The notes beneath the pieces were generated by a model. That model had not been told where the DNA came from, did no database searches, and saw only the letters and a program-made list of their open reading frames with translations. Shown here one piece after another: positions 8,243 through 14,337 of a stretch of DNA of 14,337 nt; within the stretch, counting starts at the first letter, position 1; every line of letters starts with the position of its first letter. Made by a program: the position numbers and the translations under genes. This DNA is from GCA-2699365 sp036160955 (GTDB lineage Bacteria; Verrucomicrobiota; Verrucomicrobiia; Opitutales; Coraliomargaritaceae), in assembly GCA_036160955.1 (NCBI GenBank), contig JAYYDJ010000014.1, positions 1 to 14,337 on the forward strand, given 5' to 3'.

Positions 8243-8264
8243 GCCTTATTGATGACTACGATTT

Positions 8265-9377
8265 TTAGCCTGCTTTACGAAATAATCCTATTGCTATTGC
8301 AAGCATCACCAAATTAGGTAACCAAGCAGCGAGCCAAGCGGGCACAATCTGCCGGTCTCCTAATATAGTGGCAATACTTATGAACACATAAAAGATTGCA
8401 AAGAAACCGATGCATTTAGACACCCCTACCATAGCATTATTTCTAACTCCTGAGACAGCTAACGGCACAGCAATTCCAACAATAACCAAACAGCTAAATG
8501 GGCTAGCTAAAAGTGAGAAATAACGTGTTAAGTAAGCTTGTGAGGCCGGATTTTCCTCCGGAGGAATTACTTTAACAATACGTCGTAATTCGTTTAACGA
8601 TAGCTCGCTTGGTTTTTTGTTAAGGCTCAGCATTAATGATGGATCTTCATTAAAATCTAAAAATGCCTTCTTTTCAAATGACTGAGTTCGGAGAGGATCT
8701 CCTGATTCTGGATCAAAAGTCAGCTCTCTACCATTCAAAAAGACCCAGTAACCCTGCGTGTCATCATAATAAGCTTCGTTAGCTGAAATACGGAATAGTT
8801 CTCGCCCCTCAGAATTTCGAACGTGTACGGTGACTCCCATCGCCAGCCAAGCACGCTCGCTGAATCGATTCATCATCCATAAACGGTTTTGCTCACGATT
8901 ATCAAAGCCTAGGTTGTAAACAAGCCCAACTTGTCGTGCATCCAATTGTACCTCTTTAGATGCATACTCTAAATTCTCATAAAACGTACGTGAACTTTCG
9001 ACTGATTTAGGCACAACTGAAGCAGTTAGGTACAACAAGAATGCTGAAAATACCAAAGCTATACACCACAACGGACGACTAATCTGGAATAAGCTCTGCC
9101 CAGCAGCACGCATAGCAATAATTTCATAGTTTCGATGTAAATTACCAAAAGCAAACAAGATAGATACCAGCAATACTACTGGCATAATTACGGGCAGGTA
9201 AGTCGGTAGACGTAAAGCAAAGAAAAATCCTATTTCAAAAATACTCGCATTTGCCGCGAGTAACTCAGGCAAGCTATCCAACATACTTTGCAAGAGCAGT
9301 ACGCCAAGAATAACGCCCATAGTAAGGGCAAATCCTACCGTCCACTCCTTGAGTATATATCGACTTAATAATGACAT
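8265..9377 (-). CDS. LptF/LptG family permease (YjgP/YjgQ), LPS export
   Basis: This 370-residue inner-membrane protein fits the LptF/LptG size. These permeases work with the ATPase LptB to extract lipopolysaccharide from the inner membrane and push it onto the LptC-LptA bridge. The layout is canonical: three N-terminal membrane segments (about 13-33, 50-80 and 100-122), a periplasmic beta-jellyroll region (about 130-265) and three C-terminal segments (about 285-308, 318-340 and 345-366). The family phrase WLAAWLPNLVMLAIAIGLF is at 348-366. LptF and LptG cannot be told apart here. Usually two such genes sit side by side, but only one is present, so its partner must lie elsewhere. AGGAG lies directly against the ATG, too close for normal Shine-Dalgarno use. 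The gene is divergent from the symporter gene, with 100 bases between them. It shows that the organism has an LPS-type outer membrane. Confidence 0.92.
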   Translation of the reverse strand: MSLLSRYILKEWTVGFALTMGVILGVLLLQSMLDSLPELLAANASIFEIGFFFALRLPTYLPVIMPVVLLVSILFAFGNLHRNYEIIAMRAAGQSLFQISRPLWCIALVFSAFLLYLTASVVPKSVESSRTFYENLEYASKEVQLDARQVGLVYNLGFDNREQNRLWMMNRFSERAWLAMGVTVHVRNSEGRELFRISANEAYYDDTQGYWVFLNGRELTFDPESGDPLRTQSFEKKAFLDFNEDPSLMLSLNKKPSELSLNELRRIVKVIPPEENPASQAYLTRYFSLLASPFSCLVIVGIAVPLAVSGVRNNAMVGVSKCIGFFAIFYVFISIATILGDRQIVPAWLAAWLPNLVMLAIAIGLFRKAG

Positions 9378-9433
9378 CTCCTAAATTATTGTTGATAGCT
9401 TTCTTTAAATTCTCTTCACAAGCGACAATTTTT

Positions 9434-9461
9434 TTGGCATAAAGAAACTGCACTAGATACT
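9434..9461 (+). promoter_or_regulatory. Candidate sigma-70 promoter for the LeuT-like symporter
   Basis: TTGGCA at 9434-9439 (five of six to the -35 consensus) is followed after 16 bases by GATACT at 9456-9461 (four of six to the -10 consensus). A start about seven bases downstream would give a leader of about ten bases before the ATG at 9478, in keeping with the missing Shine-Dalgarno sequence. It was found by eye only. Confidence 0.35.
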
Positions 9462-9477
9462 ACTTTAAATTTTTACA

Positions 9478-11196
9478 ATGGCTACAAAAACTGAATCATG
9501 GAACTCACGCATTGGAGTGATTTTAGCAGTCGCTGGTAGCGCTGTTGGACTTGGTAACTTTTTGCGCTTCCCAGGACAAGCTGCAGAGTATGGCGGCGGC
9601 GCGTTTATGCTCGCCTACTTTATTTCATTTATACTCATAGGACTTCCGATTTGTTGGGCAGAATGGACAATGGGTCGACATGGCGGGCAAGCTGGATTTA
9701 ATTCAGCACCCGGCATTTTTAATTACATCACTCGTAAGCCAGCATTTAAATACCTCGGAGCGATTGGAGTACTAATCCCTGTGATTATTTATATGTACTA
9801 TGTTTATATCGAAGCTTGGTGCCTCGGATACTCAATCAATTTTTTAACGGGAAACATGGACTTTAGCACGGTAAAAGACTCCAGCGAATTTTGGGGGAAT
9901 TTTATCGGGATAGGTAAAAATGGTTCTGCTATTGGCTTTGGTTTAGATCAGGTAGGAATCTACTTAGCTTTGGTCTTTTTTCTAAATTTCTTACTTATAT
10001 ACCGCGGATTATCGCGAGGCATAGAGTTATTCTGTACTTATGCAATGCCGACTCTGTTAATCATTGCAGTATTAATCTTATTGCGAGTACTTACGCTAGG
10101 CACGCCAGATTCTAACTTACCAGATCGTAATGTGAATAACGGCCTAGGATTTATGTGGAATCCAGTGAAGCATGTAGTCGAATCTAAACAAGAAGAAGGC
10201 AACTGGATCCTCGATAAACAAATAGTTGATCGTGATTTATTAAGTAGTGCGCATACAATTGCTGCGGCTAATCCAGATACCAAGCGAGTTAGAAAGGTGA
10301 CTGTTAAAGAGCAATTATTAAATCCACAGCTTTGGCTAGCTGCCGCAGGGCAAATTTTCTTCTCACTATCTGTAGGTTTTGGTGTCATTATTACATATTC
10401 CAGCTATCTAAGTAAAAAAGATGATGTTGTGCTCAGCGGCCTTGCCGCAACAAGTGCTAACGAATTTTGTGAAGTCGCCCTTGGCGGCCTCATCACTCTT
10501 CCAGCTGCAGTCACTTTTTTGGGCGTTGCGGGAGTTGCAGGTATGGGTACATTTGGTCTCGGCTTTAATGTCTTGCCAATGGTCTTTGCTAATATGGCGT
10601 TCGGACATTTCTTTGGGTTTCTATTTTTCTTTCTTCTATTTCTAGCTGCTGTGACTAGTTCACTTTCTATGCTCCAGCCAGGAATAGCATTCTTAGAAGA
10701 ATCCTTAAAAATTAATCGCAAGCAATCCGTTGTTATTCTTGGAATAATTACCGCGATCGGTTGCGGCTTTTGTGTCTATTACAGTGCAGAAGTAAAGGCA
10801 CTCGACACTATGGACTTTTGGGTAGGTACCTTCTTAATTTTTATACTTTCTACCCTACAAATTATTATTTTTGGTTGGATTTTAGGCGTAAATGAAGGCT
10901 TTCGAATCGCCCACGAAGGAGCTGCGGTGCGAATACCAATTATTTTTAAATTTATTATGAAGTACATTAGTCCACTCTTTCTAATACTAATTTTTGCTAT
11001 GTGGGTTGCCACTAATGTCTTTGGTTTAAACTTCCAGACAGGCGATGCGGAATACAGTAGTTATGTGCGCGACTTGTTCATCGAGCCAAATAAAGTAGCA
11101 TGGCTAAGTCTTGCTTTAATTGGATCAGTGGCAGCGCTATTTGTTTGGCTAATAGCTCTCAACCCAAATTATAAACAACTTACAAAAAAAGACTAA
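9478..11196 (+). CDS. LeuT-like Na+-dependent amino acid symporter (NSS/SNF family)
   Basis: This 572-residue inner-membrane protein with about 12 membrane segments imports an amino acid with Na+. It resembles Aquifex LeuT closely, and residue numbers match up to TM3. TM1 reads AGSAVGLGNFLRFP (serine 21 replaces LeuT Asn21; Ala22, Val23 and Asn27 of the sodium sites are kept). TM3 has Y108 and E112, with isoleucine 104 in place of LeuT Val104. TM6 reads FFSLSVGF (F295, S296, S298 and F301 stand for F253, T254, S256 and F259). TM8 has T393 and S394 of the second sodium site, and methionine 398 in place of Ile359. The pocket therefore seems slightly smaller than in LeuT, suggesting a small aliphatic amino acid (inference). 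Compared with LeuT there is an insertion of about 45 charged residues (roughly 234-280) in the outer loop between TM5 and TM6. A microprotein gene follows three bases after the stop. There is no Shine-Dalgarno sequence. Confidence 0.93.
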   Translation: MATKTESWNSRIGVILAVAGSAVGLGNFLRFPGQAAEYGGGAFMLAYFISFILIGLPICWAEWTMGRHGGQAGFNSAPGIFNYITRKPAFKYLGAIGVLIPVIIYMYYVYIEAWCLGYSINFLTGNMDFSTVKDSSEFWGNFIGIGKNGSAIGFGLDQVGIYLALVFFLNFLLIYRGLSRGIELFCTYAMPTLLIIAVLILLRVLTLGTPDSNLPDRNVNNGLGFMWNPVKHVVESKQEEGNWILDKQIVDRDLLSSAHTIAAANPDTKRVRKVTVKEQLLNPQLWLAAAGQIFFSLSVGFGVIITYSSYLSKKDDVVLSGLAATSANEFCEVALGGLITLPAAVTFLGVAGVAGMGTFGLGFNVLPMVFANMAFGHFFGFLFFFLLFLAAVTSSLSMLQPGIAFLEESLKINRKQSVVILGIITAIGCGFCVYYSAEVKALDTMDFWVGTFLIFILSTLQIIIFGWILGVNEGFRIAHEGAAVRIPIIFKFIMKYISPLFLILIFAMWVATNVFGLNFQTGDAEYSSYVRDLFIEPNKVAWLSLALIGSVAALFVWLIALNPNYKQLTKKD

Positions 11197-11199
11197 ACT

Positions 11200-11298
11200 A
11201 TGACAACTAGTGGTTGGATTATCCTTACTGCCTCTGTGGGAAGCGTCAGTCTGCTCTTTCTTTGGTGCCTGTATAAAGTACTAACTACTAAAGAGTAA
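11200..11298 (+). CDS. 32-residue single-span microprotein, likely small subunit of the NSS symporter (MetS-like)
   Basis: An ATG three bases after the symporter stop opens a 32-codon frame ending in TAA (11296-11298). The product starts MTTSGWIILTAS, continues as one hydrophobic segment (about 6-25) and ends in the basic/acidic tail YKVLTTKE. This matches what is known of tiny accessory subunits encoded directly after NSS transporters, such as MetS beside MetP in corynebacteria: a short N-terminus with Thr/Ser-Gly-Trp-Ile, one membrane helix and a K-V-L tail. Tight spacing implies cotranscription, perhaps translational coupling, and a role in assembly or activity of the symporter in the membrane. 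There is no clear Shine-Dalgarno sequence; only an A-rich stretch lies upstream. The gene is too short for homology to be judged by eye alone, so the family name is tentative. Confidence 0.72.
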   Translation: MTTSGWIILTASVGSVSLLFLWCLYKVLTTKE

Positions 11299-11367
11299 GA
11301 CTTACTAGAACAAGACATCGTATATTTGGAAATAATTAGCAGGTACTCGCTAGTAGGGACACTATAT

Positions 11368-11784
11368 CTACAACTGATAGCTGCTCTTAAACGCTTCACA
11401 TGTGCGATCAAATTCACCCCTCATCGCATCACCATACAAGCACAAGTCTGGTATATCTTCTGCGTTATTTTCCTTTTCTTTGTCTAGTGAGCGCTCAATT
11501 GATTGGTAAAATCTTGAGAGGCGTTCCATGCCTAAACTACCTGCCCCTCCTGCTAAGAAATGAGCAATTAGTGCTAGTTTTTTGAGATTATTATCGGCGC
11601 AAGCAGCATCTATATCATCTAACTTTTCACGGCTTTCAGTTACAAATATAGTGAACATATGCTCGACTAAATCCCGCGAGTTTTCGTAGCTCTCATTTTC
11701 AAATAATCCTTCAAGATGCGTAGTGTCAACTAAAGGTAAATCGGTATCGTAATCGACCCCACAGATGGATGGAAATTCTGACAT
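11368..11784 (-). CDS. HPt-domain phosphotransfer protein
   Basis: This 138-residue all-helical protein has a histidine phosphotransfer (HPt) domain, which passes phosphate between a hybrid histidine kinase and a response regulator. The phosphorylated residue should be histidine 75 in AHFLAGGAGSLGMERL (74-89). The family pattern is H-x-L-K-G followed by a glycine at about +10; here the usual lysine is alanine (A78) and the glycine is G85. The first 25 residues look unstructured, and helices carrying VEHMFTIFVTESREKLDDI (40-58) precede the histidine, as in other HPt domains. No kinase or receiver gene lies in the window. The start is 17 bases after the enzyme I stop, on the same strand, so it is probably the last gene of an ispE-ptsI-hpt operon. 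No Shine-Dalgarno sequence is seen, nor a clear terminator in the 69 bases after it. Confidence 0.82.
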   Translation of the reverse strand: MSEFPSICGVDYDTDLPLVDTTHLEGLFENESYENSRDLVEHMFTIFVTESREKLDDIDAACADNNLKKLALIAHFLAGGAGSLGMERLSRFYQSIERSLDKEKENNAEDIPDLCLYGDAMRGEFDRTCEAFKSSYQL

Positions 11785-11801
11785 AAATTTTTTAGCGATA
11801 A

Positions 11802-13565
11802 TTATTCCTTAATTAAAGTGCCGACCGCCTCCTTGCGAAACTCTTCTAAGCGACTAACGACTCTTATAGGGTCGTTAATTGTTAGCACTTCTTCGACTAA
11901 GCCCTTCGCTTGATCCATATCAATTTTACGTATAAAATATTTTACCTCAGGTAAGAGACTTGCAGTCAGGCTCAGTGAACTTGCGCCCATCCCAAGTAGG
12001 AGGCTTGCGTAAATTGGATCGGCGGCGATTTCGCCACACACACTAACAGGTACGTTGAGTTCACGACAGTTGCCAATAATCGCCTTAAGTGTGCGTAAAA
12101 CCGCTGGGTGGGCAGGCTCATATAAATGTGCAACTTGATCGTTTAAGCGATCTGCAGCCATCAGATATTGAATTAAATCATTGGTCCCAATACTGAAGAA
12201 ATCGACCTCTGGAGCGAGCAAATCTATAATCATCGCAGCACTAGGAATCTCAATCATCGCACCTACCTCGATATTTGCATCAAAAGCATGTCCTTCATCG
12301 CTTAACTCAACTTTTACCTCAGCTAAATATTCATTCGCTCTTCGCAACTCGTGCAAACCACTGATCATGGGGTACATTAACTTAACATTACCAGAAGCGC
12401 TCGCACGAAGAATAGCGCGTAATTGAGTCTTAAAAATTTTCGGATTTCCAAGGCAAAAACGAATCGCTCGAAATCCCATAAATGAGCTGTCCTCATCTTG
12501 ATCTGTATCACCAATGGTCTTATCACCACCAATGTCTAAGGTACGAATCGTAACGGTACTTTTTCCAGCTGCCTGGACAACAGCAGAATATTCTTCATAT
12601 TGAGCCTGCTCAGAAGGATAACCTCGGTGCCGTAAGAATACTCCCTCAGTACGAAACAGCCCTACTCCATCCGCTCGCAATTCCTGGGCAATTTCCATTT
12701 CTTGAACACCCTCAATATTTGCCATTAATTCAATGGCTTGCCCATCGGAACTCTCGCTAGGCTCATTTAATACAGATTTGAAAATATTATCTAACTTGAG
12801 ACGCTCACCGGCTATTTGCCCATATTGGTACAATCGATCTGCGCTTGGATTGATAACCACGATGCCATCGTAGCCATCTACTAAAATCTGATCTCCGGTA
12901 TGTATACTCTCGGATATATCGTGCATGCCTACGACTGCTGGAATACGAAGCGAGCGTGCCATAATAACAGAGTGACTGGTCTTACCTCCAAGGTCGGTTA
13001 CAAAACCAAGCAATTTATGGCGATCAATTGCAGCAGTATCTGAAGGAGTAAGGTCTGCAGAAATAATAATACTTGGTTCTTTTAGGTGACTAAGATCAAC
13101 CTTCTTTACACCGACTAAATTATGTAACAAGCGTCTAGATACATCTTGAATGTCAGTGACACGCTCCTTCAAATACTCATCATCCATGGAGCTAAAAAAA
13201 GAAATATAGCGTAAAGCTACATTATTGTAACAGTGCTCCACATTGTTTTGTGACTTACGCACTTCAGCAACGACTTCATCGATGAGCGCACTGTCTTCGA
13301 GTACCATGAGGTGAGCATCAAAAATTCGAGCCTCACCTTCACCTAGACTCGCAGCTATCTTATTACGGACTTCTGTAATCTGGCTTCGAGTGGTTAGGAT
13401 CGCTTGCTCAAAACGCTCAACTTCAGCGTCTAAGCTGTCACTTTCAACACTGTAGCAAGGTACATCTAGCTCATTAGGTTGATACAAATAAGCCCGTCCA
13501 TGGACAACACCAGGGGATGCTGCAATGCCGTGAAATACGATCTCTTCTTTTGCTGGCTCAGTCAC
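11802..13565 (-). CDS. ptsI: Phosphoenolpyruvate-protein phosphotransferase (PTS enzyme I)
   Basis: This 587-residue cytoplasmic enzyme is close to the usual 570-590. It takes phosphate from phosphoenolpyruvate onto its own histidine and hands it to HPr, starting the sugar phosphotransferase cascade or a regulatory one. It has no N-terminal GAF or fused HPr/EIIA domain, so it is plain EI rather than EI-Ntr. The EIN part opens with FHGIAASPGV (11-20), and the phospho-histidine is H198 in GGKTSHSVIMARS (193-205). The PEP-binding barrel has GLFRTEGVFL (302-311, R305), RTLDIGGDK (341-349), FSIGTNDLIQY (457-467) and the catalytic cysteine C510 in SVCGEIAADP. The usual NPF before GWRAIR reads SSF here. 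It starts with GTG; no ATG lies upstream in frame before a stop at 13593. It is 46 bases after ispE and 17 before the HPt gene. No HPr or EII gene is in the window. Confidence 0.95.
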   Translation of the reverse strand: MTEPAKEEIVFHGIAASPGVVHGRAYLYQPNELDVPCYSVESDSLDAEVERFEQAILTTRSQITEVRNKIAASLGEGEARIFDAHLMVLEDSALIDEVVAEVRKSQNNVEHCYNNVALRYISFFSSMDDEYLKERVTDIQDVSRRLLHNLVGVKKVDLSHLKEPSIIISADLTPSDTAAIDRHKLLGFVTDLGGKTSHSVIMARSLRIPAVVGMHDISESIHTGDQILVDGYDGIVVINPSADRLYQYGQIAGERLKLDNIFKSVLNEPSESSDGQAIELMANIEGVQEMEIAQELRADGVGLFRTEGVFLRHRGYPSEQAQYEEYSAVVQAAGKSTVTIRTLDIGGDKTIGDTDQDEDSSFMGFRAIRFCLGNPKIFKTQLRAILRASASGNVKLMYPMISGLHELRRANEYLAEVKVELSDEGHAFDANIEVGAMIEIPSAAMIIDLLAPEVDFFSIGTNDLIQYLMAADRLNDQVAHLYEPAHPAVLRTLKAIIGNCRELNVPVSVCGEIAADPIYASLLLGMGASSLSLTASLLPEVKYFIRKIDMDQAKGLVEEVLTINDPIRVVSRLEEFRKEAVGTLIKE

Positions 13566-13611
13566 AGTTACAATGAGTTCAATAGGTTTACGTTATCAAT
13601 CTGACAACCAA

Positions 13612-14337
13612 TCAATCGCTTACAGTTTCTAGGTCGGACACTGATGTTTCAACCAAAAATACCAACTCACCCCATGCGCCTTGAATTATTTCAGTTAGCT
13701 TTTTTCTCTGTGCATTGCTAGTCACTCTCGCAATGCAACAACTGCCACTGCCGCATAACATACAGTCCACGCCCTGTTCTCTTAAAGTTCCCAACAGAAC
13801 ATCAATTGGTATGTATTTCTCACATACAGGTCGCTCAAAAGAATTCACCATGAGTGTATCCCAATTACCAGTATTGGTAAATTCCGCTATTCGCTTGTGT
13901 GCATCAATGCTAGATTCATAATTACGCGTACCGTTTGCAGCAATCCGTGCATAAGCCCATGCGGTATCGATACCAAAATCTGGACGAAATAGTAGCCACT
14001 TTTGTGACTTAATTTTCTCTAATAATTTAGGCTCGATTGCGTTAACCACTTCTCCTCTGCTCGATATTAATGCAGGAACAGCGCTGATAAAAAACGGGCA
14101 GTCCGAACCAATAGTAGCAGCTAAGTCGATTAATGATTCATGGTTCAACGGTTCTCCTAATAATTGATTCATGCCTCGCAGTGCAACTGCAGCATTGCTA
14201 CTACCGCCACCCAAGCCCGCCTGCAACGGGATAATTTTATCAAGCTCGAAAGAAAAGTATACGTCGCTACCGCTAGCTTTACGAAATGCAGCTGCTGCCT
14301 GCATGATAAGATTTTCTTCTCCAGTAGGTATACCGAT
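13612..14337 (-). CDS. ispE: 4-diphosphocytidyl-2-C-methyl-D-erythritol kinase (partial, N-terminus beyond window)
   Basis: A GHMP-family kinase that phosphorylates the 2-hydroxyl of CDP-methylerythritol with ATP, in the MEP route to isoprenoid precursors. The reading frame runs open to the last base of the window, past the internal methionine at 14304, and the extra residues (IPTGEENLI) look like genuine IspE sequence. The gene therefore starts to the right of the window. Present are the ATP-binding glycine loop PLQAGLGGGSSNAAVAL, the GSDCPFF segment that follows it in IspE, and the C-terminal GHMP motif CGSGSCCIARV. About 240 residues are seen of a usual 280-300. It probably leads an operon with ptsI (46 bases on) and the HPt gene. 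MEP-pathway use fits a bacterium rather than an archaeon. Confidence 0.94.
   Translation of the reverse strand: MGIPTGEENLIMQAAAAFRKASGSDVYFSFELDKIIPLQAGLGGGSSNAAVALRGMNQLLGEPLNHESLIDLAATIGSDCPFFISAVPALISSRGEVVNAIEPKLLEKIKSQKWLLFRPDFGIDTAWAYARIAANGTRNYESSIDAHKRIAEFTNTGNWDTLMVNSFERPVCEKYIPIDVLLGTLREQGVDCMLCGSGSCCIARVTSNAQRKKLTEIIQGAWGELVFLVETSVSDLETVSD

Noticed and set aside
9434..9452. TTGGCA...TGCA resembling a sigma-54 promoter before the symporter
   Set aside because: The GG and GC elements are 14 bases apart instead of 12, and the -12 box lacks the TTGC form.
11299..11367. Search for a shared terminator between the convergent microprotein and HPt genes
   Set aside because: Only short, poorly paired repeats (such as tact/agta) without a T tract are present.

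Overview
This is an ordinary bacterial chromosomal segment with moderately low GC (visibly AT-rich, more so at the left edge). It carries ten protein genes supported by sequence, plus a 32-residue microprotein gene, one tRNA-Asn and part of a possible second tRNA remnant. The organism is Gram-negative: it has an LptF/LptG-type LPS-export permease and a lipoprotein with a lipobox, and it makes isoprenoids by the MEP pathway (ispE). Almost no gene has a Shine-Dalgarno sequence at a usual distance. Together with the helicase motif wording and a LeuT-type transporter followed by a microprotein, this hints at the PVC group (possibly Verrucomicrobiota) or another lineage with low Shine-Dalgarno use. 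That placement is inference and of low confidence.

Layout. Positions 1-1719: an AT-rich segment with a single GT-A type glycosyltransferase gene. On the right it is bounded by an intact minus-strand tRNA-Asn(GTT) with its own hairpin terminator. On the left, the first 20 bases repeat the anticodon-to-T-arm part of that tRNA at 19/20 identity and in the same orientation. This is the geometry left by integration into a tRNA 3' half, so 21-1644 may be a tiny genomic islet. Positions 1787-3265 (minus): an isochorismate synthase (MenF/EntC type), divergent from a plus-strand run at 3308-8242: UvrD/PcrA-like helicase, an unrecognised lipoprotein, aldose 1-epimerase (GalM) and a BaiN/HI0933-type flavoprotein. 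Positions 8265-9377 (minus): an LptF/LptG permease, convergent with the flavoprotein. Positions 9478-11298 (plus): a LeuT-like Na+:amino acid symporter followed three bases later by the single-membrane-segment microprotein, which resembles the MetS-type small subunits of such transporters. Positions 11368-14337 (minus): a probable operon reading ispE (cut by the window end) - ptsI (PTS enzyme I, GTG start) - an HPt phosphotransfer protein.

No CRISPR array, insertion sequence, phage gene or recognisable defence system is present. The most interesting points are the tRNA-flanked glycosyltransferase islet, the symporter/microprotein pair with an unusual ~45-residue loop insertion in the symporter, and an HPt protein cotranscribed with PTS enzyme I with no HPr gene between them.
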